36,398 nucleotides of DNA from Hydrogenophilaceae bacterium (GCA_024709485.1 JANJWO010000041.1:1-36398); one strand, 5' to 3'. Shown: positions 27,021 to 35,113, counted from the stretch's first letter. The notes: generated by a model not told the origin, from the sequence alone. Program-made: numbers and translations.

Positions 27021-27394
27021 TGCAGCGTCGCGTGCTGGTCGCGCTGCGGCCCGTTTCCCCGGTCGAGCGCCTGTTTGCGGTGGGCGCCTCGCTGTCGCGG
27101 CGCATGGATGCCGACCTCGAGGTGCTCGCCGATCCGGCGCATCCGGAATGGTCGGCCATCGAGTCGCGCCTCGCCGCGCTCGGACGCGAAGACCTCGGCT
27201 GCCGCCTCACGCCGATGCCGGGACTGGATGCGCGCCGCGTGGTCGAGTACGCGCGCAGCCACGAAGGCGTCATCTCCGTGGTGGTCGGGCGCCCGGCCGC
27301 ATGGGGCGCCGAGGCGGCCGACGGCCTGTGGGCCAGGCTGGAATGCCCGCTGGTGGCGGCGTCCGATCATCCCGACCTGCCGCGGGAACTGTAA
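27020..27394 (+). CDS. 124-aa UspA-like or half-Usp protein of the sigma-54 operon
   Basis: An alpha/beta protein starting MQRRVLVALRPVSPVERLFA. It contains strands and helices in the order of a shortened universal-stress fold (DADLEVLAD; RRVVEYARSHEGVISVVVGR; LWARLECPLVAASD). The ATP-binding G-x2-G-x9-G loop is not visible, so nucleotide binding is doubtful. It is translationally coupled to the 66-aa gene (TGATG). A comparable Usp-like gene is coupled to SulP-1 at 17162, so two anion transporter operons here carry a Usp-like partner. Function is unknown; a regulatory or accessory role to the TSUP transporter is inferred. Confidence 0.7.
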   Translation: MQRRVLVALRPVSPVERLFAVGASLSRRMDADLEVLADPAHPEWSAIESRLAALGREDLGCRLTPMPGLDARRVVEYARSHEGVISVVVGRPAAWGAEAADGLWARLECPLVAASDHPDLPREL

Positions 27395-27437
27395 AGCTTT
27401 CCTTCATCCCTTTCATCCACTCTCACGAGCCATCACC

Positions 27438-27764
27438 ATGAGCAAAGACAAGACCTTACTGGGCAAGACCCTGATGTGGGGCGGCATCACCGCCGTGCTG
27501 TACTGGGGCCTGTTCCATTTCGCCGGCGAATTCATGCGCCTCGCCCACACCACCCTCGACGCCTGCGCCGTGGGCAGCGGCAGCGGGATCGCGTACTTCA
27601 ACAAGGCCTCGCTCGACGCCTGCACCGCCGCCGGCGGCAGCTTCATCGAAGGCCACTGGTGGTACGTGTTCGCGCCCATCGCCATGGCCTTCGCGCTGTC
27701 CTACACCCACGGCAACTTCACCGGCCTGTTCTGGGACGTGCTCGGGCTCAAGGCCAAGAAATAA
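27438..27764 (+). CDS. 108-aa membrane protein next to the TSUP transporter
   Basis: I cannot name a family. After a basic N-terminus (MSKDKTLLGKTLMWGG) there is one transmembrane segment (about 14-32, ITAVLYWGLFHFAGEFMRL). A middle loop carries two Cys in LDAC motifs (LDACAVGSGSGIAYF and LDACTAAGGSF), probably periplasmic and able to form a disulfide. A second transmembrane segment follows (WWYVFAPIAMAFALSY), then a conserved-looking tail THGNFTGLFWDVLGLKAKK. The duplicated LDAC and the tail look selected. It is 33 bp before the TSUP gene in the same sigma-54 operon and is likely a transporter subunit or partner. Confidence 0.78.
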   Translation: MSKDKTLLGKTLMWGGITAVLYWGLFHFAGEFMRLAHTTLDACAVGSGSGIAYFNKASLDACTAAGGSFIEGHWWYVFAPIAMAFALSYTHGNFTGLFWDVLGLKAKK

Positions 27765-27797
27765 CCACGCAGAAAAGAAAGACGCAGAGAAAACGAC

Positions 27798-28886
27798 ATG
27801 GAACTCACCAACTTCATTGAAATCACTCCCCTCACCGCGATCCTGTTGATCCTGGTGGGCTTCGTCGGCGGCATGGTGTCCGGCTTCATCGGCTCGGGCG
27901 GCGCCTTCGTGCTGACGCCCGCGATGATGACCCTGGGCGCGCCCGGCATCGTCGCGGTGGCCTCCAACATCTGCCACAAGTTTCCCAAGGCGCTGGTGGG
28001 CGCGGTCAAGCGCAACAAGTACGGCCAGGTCGACATCAAGCTGGGCCTGATCCTCGGCCTCTTCGCCGAGGCCGGCGTGCTGTTCGGCAAGCACGTGATG
28101 ACCGACATCAAGAACGCCTTCGGCGCGGTCGGCACCGACCTCTACGTGTCGGCCATGTTCGTGGTCACCTTGGCCATCGTCGGCGGCTTCGTGTTCAAGG
28201 ACTACCGCAAGCTGAAGGCGCTGGACGATGCCGGCATGGGCGAGCAGACCATGGCGCTGACCCGGCTCGCGCGCTGGGTGCAGTCGGTGAGGATTCCCGG
28301 CACCATGATCTATTCGAAAGGCGCGCAGGCGGAAATCTCGATCCTGTTCCTGGTGCCGATCGGTTTCGCCACCGGCTTCCTCGCCTCCGCCATCGCGGTG
28401 GGCGGCTTCATCGGCGTGCCGGCGATGATCTACATCCTCGGCGTGCCGGCGATCATGGCTTCCGCCACCGAACTGGTCATCGCCTTCATCATGGGCCTGG
28501 GCGGCACCATCTTCTACGGCCTCGAGGGCGTGGTCGACATCCGCCTGGCCATGCTGATCCTGCTGGGCTCGCTGTTCGGCATCCAGATCGGCGCCATCGG
28601 CACCACCTACGTCAAGGACTACCAGGTCAAGTTCACCATGGCGGTGATCATGCTGACCGTGCTGTTCTCGCGCTTCTTCTACATCCCCGGCTACATGGGC
28701 CAGCTCGGCTTGATCGAGCCGCTGCCGGAAACCACGGTGAAGATACTGAAGTACGCCGGCGACGGCATCCTGGCGGTCGCGCTGCTGGTGGGCGCCTGGA
28801 CGGTGCTGTACGCAATTTACAAGGGCTTCCACGAGCACAAGCGGGCGCATGCCTCGCACACCGAGATGGTCGGCGTCGCCGAGTAA
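27798..28886 (+). CDS. TSUP-family (TauE/SafE) anion exporter
   Basis: A 362-aa membrane protein of the sulfite exporter TauE/SafE (DUF81) family. Two homologous repeats each begin with a Gly-rich helix: VGFVGGMVSGFIGSGGAFVLTPAMM, and PIGFATGFLASAIAVGGFIGVPAMIY with LGVPA. A hydrophilic linker (about 130-170) separates the halves, which makes it longer than the minimal 250-aa members. TSUP proteins move small sulfur-containing anions such as sulfite, thiosulfate or organosulfonates. In a sulfur oxidiser, sulfite or a related oxyanion is a reasonable guess but not shown. It is last in the sigma-54 operon, followed by a strong terminator. Confidence 0.92.
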   Translation: MELTNFIEITPLTAILLILVGFVGGMVSGFIGSGGAFVLTPAMMTLGAPGIVAVASNICHKFPKALVGAVKRNKYGQVDIKLGLILGLFAEAGVLFGKHVMTDIKNAFGAVGTDLYVSAMFVVTLAIVGGFVFKDYRKLKALDDAGMGEQTMALTRLARWVQSVRIPGTMIYSKGAQAEISILFLVPIGFATGFLASAIAVGGFIGVPAMIYILGVPAIMASATELVIAFIMGLGGTIFYGLEGVVDIRLAMLILLGSLFGIQIGAIGTTYVKDYQVKFTMAVIMLTVLFSRFFYIPGYMGQLGLIEPLPETTVKILKYAGDGILAVALLVGAWTVLYAIYKGFHEHKRAHASHTEMVGVAE

Positions 28887-28930
28887 GCGCTAACACCGGC
28901 CATGAGCCGGTCGCGGAGTGGTATCATGCG

Positions 28931-28960
28931 AGGGCCGTGGACAACTCCACGGCCCTTTTT
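28931..28960 (+). terminator. Intrinsic terminator after the TSUP operon
   Basis: AGGGCCGTGGA (28931-28941) and TCCACGGCCCT (28946-28956) form a perfect 11-bp stem with a 4-nt loop, followed by T5. It insulates the next gene at 29008. Confidence 0.93.
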
Positions 28961-29007
28961 CATATCCGCTGTAGATTCGTTTGAGAGCCATCTGAGAGCA
29001 CATCATC

Positions 29008-29568
29008 ATGATCCGCAGGAATCCTTCCGGCCATTTGCCCGTCGTGCATGACACCGCCTTCGTCGATCCCACCGCCATCCTCTGCGGCAGCGTCATCGTC
29101 GAGGAGAACGTGTTCATCGGCCCCTATGCCGTCATCCGCGCCGACGAAGTGGACGACGACGGCAACATGGAACCCATCGTCATCGGCGCCAACTCCAACA
29201 TCCAGGACGGCGTGGTCATCCACTGCAAGGCCGGCGGCGGGGTGAGCATCGGCCAGGGCAGTTCGATCGCCCACCGCTCCATCGTGCACGGTCCGTGCAC
29301 GGTCGGCGACAACGTCTTCATCGGCTTCAACTCCGTGCTGTTCAACTGCACCGTGGGCGACGGCTCGGTGGTGCGCCACAACTCCGTGGTGGAGGGCTGC
29401 AATGTGCCGGCCGGTTTCTACATCCCCTCCACCGCCAACATCCATTCCGATCAGGATCTGGAAGGCGTCGAGCGCGTGACGCCCGACGTGAGCGGCTTCT
29501 CGGAGAGCGTGACGCAGGCCAACAACGAGCTGGTCAAGGGCTACAAGCGCATCCGCAACGAGTTCTGA
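29008..29568 (+). CDS. Gamma-carbonic anhydrase, Cam-like
   Basis: A 186-aa left-handed beta-helix protein. Active-site residues align with the archaeal enzyme Cam: Arg44-x-Asp46-Glu47 (VIRADEV), Gln66-Asp67 and His72 (NIQDGVVIH), His89 and His94 (AHRSIVHG). Glu47 matches the catalytic Glu62 of Cam, so real CO2 hydration is more likely than for the protein at 13253. No signal peptide is present, so it should be cytosolic. A C-terminal helix (about 150-186) follows the helix barrel. It is 113 bp before SulP-3 on the same strand and near the RuBisCO operon, consistent with supplying CO2 or bicarbonate. A weak GAG ribosome site precedes the ATG. Confidence 0.9.
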   Translation: MIRRNPSGHLPVVHDTAFVDPTAILCGSVIVEENVFIGPYAVIRADEVDDDGNMEPIVIGANSNIQDGVVIHCKAGGGVSIGQGSSIAHRSIVHGPCTVGDNVFIGFNSVLFNCTVGDGSVVRHNSVVEGCNVPAGFYIPSTANIHSDQDLEGVERVTPDVSGFSESVTQANNELVKGYKRIRNEF

Positions 29569-29681
29569 CGGCATGCGGCAAGCCTGCTGCGAAGACGTGA
29601 TGGCGTGCGCCGGAAACCGGCGCGGGATGCCCGTCTGCCGCGAGGCGGGCGGCGCTTTCCGGCACCCTGCAGGCTGAAGGC

Positions 29682-31316
29682 ATGATCGCCGCGCTGGAGG
29701 CGTACCGGGCCGGGCTGTTTCAGCGGCGCCATCTGGGGCGCAACATCGCGGCGGGGCTCGTGGTCGGGGTGGTGGCGCTGCCACTCGCCATGGCCTTCGC
29801 CATCGCCAGCGGCGCCAGGCCCGAGCAGGGCATCTATACCGGCATCGTCGCCGGTCTTCTGGCCGCGCTGTTCGGCAGCTCGCGCGTTTCCATCAGCGGC
29901 CCCACCGGCGCCTTCATCGTCATCCTGGCGGGCATCACGGCCAAATACGGCATCGCAGGGCTGCAGATAGCCACCCTGATGGCGGGCCTGATCCTGCTGG
30001 CCATGGGGCTGGTCAAGCTGGGCGGCATCATTCGCTTCATCCCGACGCCGGTCATCACCGGCTTTACCGCCGGCATCGCCGTCATCATCTTCGTCGGGCA
30101 GTGGAAAGACTTCTTTGGCCTGCACCCGGTCGCGGGCGGCCAGCATTTTCATGAAAACCTGCTTGCCCTGATCCAGGCCGTGCCGGACCTGCACCTGACG
30201 ACCACCCTGCTGGCGCTGGCCTCGCTCGCCATTTTGCTGATCACCCCGCGCATCACCCGGCGCGTGCCCGGGCCGCTGGTCGCCATGCTCGTCATCACCG
30301 CAGTCCAGGCGTATTACCAGTTCGAGGGCGTGGCCACCATCGGCAGCGCATTCGGCGGCATCCCCTCGGGACTGCCGGAACTGCATGCGCCGCAGGTGAG
30401 TTTCGGCCGCGTGTTGGAACTGATTGGGCCGGCGTTCACCATCGCCATGCTGGGCGCGATCGAGTCGCTGCTGTGCGCCGTGGTCGCCGACGGCATGGCC
30501 GGCACCAAGCACGATCCCAACCAGGAACTGGTCGGGCAGGGCATCGCCAACATCGCCGCGCCGCTGCTCGGCGGCTTTGCCGCCACCGGCGCCATCGCGC
30601 GCACCGCCACCAACATCAGGAACGGCGGCGACAGCCCGCTGGCCGGCGTGGTGCACGCGCTCACCCTGCTCGCCGTCATCGTCGCGCTGGCGCCGCTCGC
30701 CGCGCACATCCCGCTCGCCGCGCTGGCGGCGATCCTGTTCGTGGTGGCCTGGAACATGAGCGAGGCGCGCCATTTCGTCGATCTCCTGCGCCATGCGCCG
30801 GTCAACGACAAGGCGCTGCTGCTCATCACCTTCCTGCTGACGGTGTTCGCCGATCTGGTGATCGCGGTCAACGTCGGCGTGCTGCTGGCTGCGCTGCTGT
30901 TCATGAAGCGCATGAGCGAGACGGTGAAAATCGAGGGCGAAAGCGCGGAAGCCCTGGCCGGCGTGTGCCCCGTGGCGGTGCCGCCGGGGGTGCGGATCTA
31001 TTCCATCGACGGGCCCATGTTCTTCGGCGCGGCCGCCACCTTCGAGCGCACGCTCGCCGGCCTGCACGACGATGCGCGCATCCTGGTCCTCAGACTGGGG
31101 CAGGTGCCGATGGCCGATGCCACCGCCATGCAGGCGCTGGCCGACCTGACGCGCCACTTCCAGCAGCGCGGGGTGAAGGTCGTGCTGTGCGAGGCCAATG
31201 CCCGCATCAACGAGAAGCTGGCCAACTTCGGGGTGCTCGAAGGCCTGGGCCAGGCCGACGCCCGCGTCAGCCTGGTGGACGTGCTGACGCAGGCGTCAGC
31301 GGAATCCCCCGCCTAG
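29682..31316 (+). CDS. SulP-family permease, BicA/DauA-like (SulP-3)
   Basis: A 544-aa SulP permease with STAS domain. The core shows GLVVGVVALPLAMAFAIASG, FGSSRVSISGPTGAFIVIL, PTPVITGFTAGIAVII and QELVGQGIANIAAPLLGG. FAATGAIARTATNIRNGG with SPLAGVVHALTLL resembles cyanobacterial BicA and E. coli DauA more than SulP-1 or SulP-2. The STAS region (about 430-540) starts VRIYSIDGPMFFGAAATFE. Placement after a Cam-like carbonic anhydrase and convergent with the cbb operon suggests bicarbonate uptake; a dicarboxylate or sulfate role is not excluded. Its TAG stop shares CTAG with the stop of the convergent 97-aa gene. Confidence 0.92.
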   Translation: MIAALEAYRAGLFQRRHLGRNIAAGLVVGVVALPLAMAFAIASGARPEQGIYTGIVAGLLAALFGSSRVSISGPTGAFIVILAGITAKYGIAGLQIATLMAGLILLAMGLVKLGGIIRFIPTPVITGFTAGIAVIIFVGQWKDFFGLHPVAGGQHFHENLLALIQAVPDLHLTTTLLALASLAILLITPRITRRVPGPLVAMLVITAVQAYYQFEGVATIGSAFGGIPSGLPELHAPQVSFGRVLELIGPAFTIAMLGAIESLLCAVVADGMAGTKHDPNQELVGQGIANIAAPLLGGFAATGAIARTATNIRNGGDSPLAGVVHALTLLAVIVALAPLAAHIPLAALAAILFVVAWNMSEARHFVDLLRHAPVNDKALLLITFLLTVFADLVIAVNVGVLLAALLFMKRMSETVKIEGESAEALAGVCPVAVPPGVRIYSIDGPMFFGAAATFERTLAGLHDDARILVLRLGQVPMADATAMQALADLTRHFQQRGVKVVLCEANARINEKLANFGVLEGLGQADARVSLVDVLTQASAESPA

Positions 31317-31606
31317 TCGTCGTCGCCGAGTTCCGGGTTCCAGCCCTTTTCCTTGGCCAGCGCCATGGCCTTTTCGTAGATGTCGATGTGGCGCTGGCGC
31401 AGCTCGGGCGGCAGGCGGCTGGGGAGGTTGCCGTACTTGTCCCATTCCTTCTCGATCTTGTCCATCAGCGCCTGCATGCGGCCGAGATCCCAGCCTGTGC
31501 AGTCCTCGCTTTCCGGAATGAAGTCGAACAGCCAGCCGTCGAGCACGACGCGGCCGAGCTGGGTCATGCCGTGCTTGTCGTTGTAGAAGCCAATGTAGCT
31601 TTCCAT
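31313..31606 (-). CDS. Unrecognised 97-aa protein downstream of cbbO
   Basis: A small soluble acidic protein starting MESYIGFYNDKHGMTQLGRV. It is rich in aromatic residues (GWLFDFIPESEDCTGWDLGR), then helical and charged (LMDKIEKEWDKYGNLPSRLP; RHIDIYEKAMALAKEKGWNP), ending in GDDD. I do not recognise a family. I take the ATG at 31606, with AGG upstream; a TTG at 31612 would add two residues. It follows cbbO on the same strand after a short spacer with a hairpin, so it is probably last in the cbb operon. Its stop codon overlaps that of SulP-3. A role in RuBisCO or activase function is inferred from position only. Confidence 0.72.
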   Translation of the reverse strand: MESYIGFYNDKHGMTQLGRVVLDGWLFDFIPESEDCTGWDLGRMQALMDKIEKEWDKYGNLPSRLPPELRQRHIDIYEKAMALAKEKGWNPELGDDD

Positions 31607-31634
31607 ATTCAAACCTGGTTTTATCCACGAAGGA

Positions 31635-31672
31635 CGCGAAGCAGCGCGAAGGCTCCCGGTTTTTGCTTCGCG
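31635..31672. repeat. Inverted repeat in the cbbO/97-aa gene spacer
   Basis: CGCGAAGCA (31635-31643) pairs with TGCTTCGCG (31664-31672), with no T run. The adjacent tccacgaagga (from 31624) recurs at 35018 (tccacgaaggg), suggesting a dispersed short repeat. Confidence 0.55.
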
Positions 31673-31691
31673 CCCTGCCGCGGATGATGTC

Positions 31692-34052
31692 TTATCGGGT
31701 CAGGCCAGCATACAGCATCGGCAGCTTTTCAGGCAGACGCTGCACGTGGTCGACGACCATGTAGTGCTTTTGCCCGAAGATGCGGCTGACGTAGTTGTCG
31801 GCGCGCGGGTCCAGGCTCATGCAGTAGGTGGTGACGCCGTGGCGGGCGACTTCCTCCACCGCCTTCTTGGTGTCGTAGCGCAGGTACTGCGGGTCGCGCA
31901 CGTCGATGTCGGCCGGTTCGCCGTCGGTGATCACGATCAGCAGCTTCTTCGCCGAACGCTGCAGCTTCAGGTGATGGCCGGCGTGGCGGATCGCCGCACC
32001 CATGCGGGTGGAGAGCTGGCCGGTCATGCCGGCCAGCTTCGCCTTCGGCGTCTCGTCCCAGTGCTGGTCGAAGTCCTTGAAGCGGTAGTACTCGACGTCG
32101 TGGCGGCCATCCGAGCAGAAGCCGTGGATCGCGAACGGGTCGCCGACCTTGTTGATCGCGTCGGCCAGGAGCACGCAGGCCTGGCGCGTGAGATCGAGCA
32201 CCGAGTACTCCTGGTCCTGCACCGTCTCGTTGGTCGATTCCGACAGGTCGAGCAGCACCAGGATCGAGAAGTCGCGCGTCTTTCGCACCGAGCGCATCAT
32301 GATGCGCGGGTCGGGCTGGTTGCCGAGGCGGATGTCGGTGAAGCTCTGGATGGCTGCGTTGATGTCGATCTCGTCGCCGTCCTCCAGCTTCCTGATGCGC
32401 TGCACGCCCTGCGGCTGCATCGCGTCGAGCAGGAACTTCATGCGATGGATCTCGCGCTTGTACTGCGCGGTGATCGCGTCGATGACCTCGAGGTCGCCGG
32501 ACTTGGCGCGCTTCTCCAGCACCGTCGCCCAGGCCGGCCGCTCGAGCTGGATCTGGTAGTCCCATTCCGAATAGTGGAAGGGGTCGGACATCGGCTCCTT
32601 GCCTTCGGTCTCATTGAAGGACTTCTCTCCACCGTACTGATCGCCGATGTTCTCGTAGGGGAACAGCTCGGTGCCGAGCACCCAGATTTCCTCGGCGTCG
32701 TCGCCGGCGGTCTCGACGTCGACCTCGTTCGCCATCTCCATCACGCTGACGTACTTGCGAACCTGCTTGACGGATTCGTAGCCGGCGCCGGCCGCCTTGT
32801 CGAAATCGAATTCCTCGAATTCCCAGAAGTAGCGGTTGTCGTCGCGATAGGGTGCAGTCAGCAGATCGGTGCGCGCATTGAACGGGATCCTCTTCTGCGT
32901 CAGGCTGTGCGCCAGCTGCACGCCGATTTCCCACGAGGTCTGGTTGGTGTCGAGCTTGTCCTCGGCTTGCGCGAACAAGGCTCGACCCTCAGCGATCCAC
33001 GGATCGCTGTCGACGTAGGTCTCGTCGAGCAGCGCGCGCGCAAGGCGGTTGAGATAGTCGCCCACCGTCGCGCTCATTTCCGGCGTGGCGCTGTGCAACC
33101 GGCTCCACAGCTGCTTGAGGCCGGGAAAACGGCGGATCGCCAGGGCCTCGACCCGCGCATCCTCGATGACGGAGATCACCGCCATCTGCATCGGGTTCAA
33201 CGCCTCGGCGGAAATCGGCACTCTGGTTTCGACGATGTGCGCGGCGCAGTGGGCGGCGGTGGCACGATAGAGCTCGATACCGGGCACCGGCTCCTGCCCT
33301 TCCACCGTCCAGTCGTCGTAGGCATCCGGCAGATGAAGCAGGTAGTCGGCGATGTAGGGACGGTAGCCTTCGCGCGCCTCGAAGTCGCCGGAGGTCGGGC
33401 GCATGAAGAAGTCACGCGCCCACAGCGCGCGCAGGTACATGTTGATGCGGCGCTGCACGTCGACCAGGAGCGTGCCCTTGCGCTCCTTCTGCAGCATCGC
33501 GAGCGACTCCTTCGACTCGAGGCCGAAGTAGCGGATCTGCTCCTCGTAGTTGGTGCGGTGCGCGTGCGCGCCCCACAGCGCCCAGCGGCGCAGGCCGCCC
33601 AGCGTCAGGTGCTGGAACAGCACCTCCAGCTTGTCGAGCATCGGCCGCACGCCGCGCGGCGCCTGCGCGATCAGGGTGTTGACGAACTGCAGGTACTTGA
33701 GGAACAGTTCGGCGTCGCCCAGCCGGTTGGCAGCGGTCGGCGCGGTCGCGAGCAGCAGCTCGATCACCGCACCCGAGGTCTTCGAGGCCAGCATCAGCGA
33801 TGCCGTGGCCAGATCGGCCACCACGTCCTCGCCCACTTCCTTGGCGACCAGCGGCGCCTGCTCGATCCAGGTTTCGACGAGGGTGTCGCCGCGTCCCAGG
33901 CCACGGATGGCCGACACACCCTTCAGATAGTTGTCGAGCCCGCGCGGCGAGAACACCTTGGTCGCCTCGTGCCAGTTGGCCTCGAGGGCCTCCCGGCTGT
34001 GCGGCGTCAGGTCTTCCAGCAGTTCAGCGTAGTCTTCGAGTTTGATCGACAT
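31692..34052 (-). CDS. cbbO: RuBisCO activase subunit CbbO (vWA domain)
   Basis: A 786-aa protein matching CbbO/NorD-type activase subunits. A long helical N-terminal region (about 1-560) precedes a C-terminal von Willebrand A domain. The MIDAS metal site is Asp602-x-Ser604-x-Ser606 (LVLLDLSESTNE), with Thr in the later LSTRMGAAIRHAGHHL and Asp in LLIVITDGEPADIDVRD. CbbO docks on RuBisCO through its vWA domain while hexameric CbbQ remodels the active site to release inhibitory sugar phosphates. It is separated from cbbQ by a repeat-bearing spacer. The ATG at 34052 (MSIKLEDYAELL) has GGAAAAAG upstream. Confidence 0.96.
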   Translation of the reverse strand: MSIKLEDYAELLEDLTPHSREALEANWHEATKVFSPRGLDNYLKGVSAIRGLGRGDTLVETWIEQAPLVAKEVGEDVVADLATASLMLASKTSGAVIELLLATAPTAANRLGDAELFLKYLQFVNTLIAQAPRGVRPMLDKLEVLFQHLTLGGLRRWALWGAHAHRTNYEEQIRYFGLESKESLAMLQKERKGTLLVDVQRRINMYLRALWARDFFMRPTSGDFEAREGYRPYIADYLLHLPDAYDDWTVEGQEPVPGIELYRATAAHCAAHIVETRVPISAEALNPMQMAVISVIEDARVEALAIRRFPGLKQLWSRLHSATPEMSATVGDYLNRLARALLDETYVDSDPWIAEGRALFAQAEDKLDTNQTSWEIGVQLAHSLTQKRIPFNARTDLLTAPYRDDNRYFWEFEEFDFDKAAGAGYESVKQVRKYVSVMEMANEVDVETAGDDAEEIWVLGTELFPYENIGDQYGGEKSFNETEGKEPMSDPFHYSEWDYQIQLERPAWATVLEKRAKSGDLEVIDAITAQYKREIHRMKFLLDAMQPQGVQRIRKLEDGDEIDINAAIQSFTDIRLGNQPDPRIMMRSVRKTRDFSILVLLDLSESTNETVQDQEYSVLDLTRQACVLLADAINKVGDPFAIHGFCSDGRHDVEYYRFKDFDQHWDETPKAKLAGMTGQLSTRMGAAIRHAGHHLKLQRSAKKLLIVITDGEPADIDVRDPQYLRYDTKKAVEEVARHGVTTYCMSLDPRADNYVSRIFGQKHYMVVDHVQRLPEKLPMLYAGLTR

Positions 34053-34061
34053 GGCTTTTTC

Positions 34062-34180
34062 CAGGGGTCAGGATTCAGAAATCAGGGGTCAGGGGACGCG
34101 GCCTGCGGCCATGCACGGATTCGGGGGCGCGGGCTCTGCCCGCACATTCCCTGACCCCTGAATCCTGACCCCTGATCCCT
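34062..34180. repeat. Heptanucleotide repeat array forming a long inverted repeat, cbbQ-cbbO spacer
   Basis: The left arm has 7-bp units caggggt, caggatt, cagaaat, caggggt, cagggga (34062-34096). The right arm has the complementary units cctgacc, cctgaat, cctgacc, cctgatc (34150-34177). Positions 34062-34078 are a perfect 17-bp inverted match to 34158-34174, and other registers also pair. The ~50-bp centre is GC-rich. It occupies almost all of the spacer. Confidence 0.85.
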
Positions 34181-34184
34181 CGCA

Positions 34185-34988
34185 TCAGAAGAACGTGCTG
34201 ACCGCCGCGTCCAGCGCGTCGCGCATGTCGGGATCGTCGGTGATGGGGCGCACCAGCGCGACGCGGCAGGCGGCCTGCGGGTTGACGCCCTTGGCGATCA
34301 GCGAGCCTGCGTAGATCAGCATGCGGGTCGACAGGCCCTCATCGAGGCCGTGGCCCTTCAGGTTGCGGCTGCGCTCGGCGATCGACACCAGCTTGCCGGC
34401 GATGTCGGCGTTGACGCCGGACTCGTGCGCGACGATCTCGGTTTCGATGTCGTGCGCCGGGTAGGTGAAGTCGAGGCCGCCGAAACGCTGCTTGGTCGAC
34501 TGCTTGAGATCCTTCATCAGGCTCTGGTAGCCGGGGTTGTACGAAATCACAATCTGGAAGTCGGGATGCGCGTGCACCAGCTCGCCCTTCTTTTCCAGCG
34601 GCAGCACGCGGCGGTTGTCGGTCAGCGGGTGGATCACCACCGTGGTGTCCTGGCGCGCCTCGACGACTTCGTCGAGGTAGCAGATCGCGCCGTGGCGCGC
34701 GGCGATGGCGAGCGGCCCGTCCTGCCACTCGGTGCCCTGGGCGGACAGCAGGAAGCGGCCGACCAGGTCGGAGGCGGTCATGTCCTCGTTGCACGCGACG
34801 GTGATCAGCGGCTTGTTGAGCTTGTGCGCCATGTACTCGACGAAGCGCGTCTTGCCGCAGCCGGTCGGGCCCTTGAGCATCATCGGCATGCGCACCGAGT
34901 AGGCGGCTTCGAACAGCTCGACCTCGTCGGCGACGGGACGGTAGTAGGGTTCCTGGGTGATGCGGTACTGGTCGACGATGTTGCTCAT
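34185..34988 (-). CDS. cbbQ: RuBisCO activase subunit CbbQ (AAA+ ATPase)
   Basis: A 267-aa MoxR-class AAA+ protein. Walker A is [13 protein letters not shown] (Lys46, Thr47). The family motif [24 protein letters not shown] follows, then Walker [15 protein letters not shown] and the sensor region [23 protein letters not shown]. The C-terminal helical part carries a CbbQ-like ending ([14 protein letters not shown]). With CbbO it forms the activase for form I RuBisCO. I start at 34988 ([11 protein letters not shown]), which has AAGGAG at the right distance; the open frame continues upstream without similarity. It follows cbbS after a terminator hairpin. Confidence 0.97.
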   Translation of the reverse strand: MSNIVDQYRITQEPYYRPVADEVELFEAAYSVRMPMMLKGPTGCGKTRFVEYMAHKLNKPLITVACNEDMTASDLVGRFLLSAQGTEWQDGPLAIAARHGAICYLDEVVEARQDTTVVIHPLTDNRRVLPLEKKGELVHAHPDFQIVISYNPGYQSLMKDLKQSTKQRFGGLDFTYPAHDIETEIVAHESGVNADIAGKLVSIAERSRNLKGHGLDEGLSTRMLIYAGSLIAKGVNPQAACRVALVRPITDDPDMRDALDAAVSTFF

Positions 34989-35058
34989 GGGGTCTCCTTG
35001 AAGGAAAGGCTTATTTGTCCACGAAGGGCACGCACATCCGCGCGCTTCGTCGAGAAAC

Positions 35059-35092
35059 AAAAAGCCCCCGCGCCCTGCGGGCGACGGGGGCT
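35059..35092 (-). terminator. Intrinsic terminator between cbbS and cbbQ
   Basis: On the minus strand AGCCCCCG (35092-35085) pairs with CGGGGGCT (35070-35063), followed by a T run (A at 35059-35063 on the plus strand). It should stop much of the transcription after cbbLS and lower cbbQO output. Confidence 0.8.
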
Positions 35093-35113
35093 GGTACGGT
35101 CTCCCGTCGCGAC

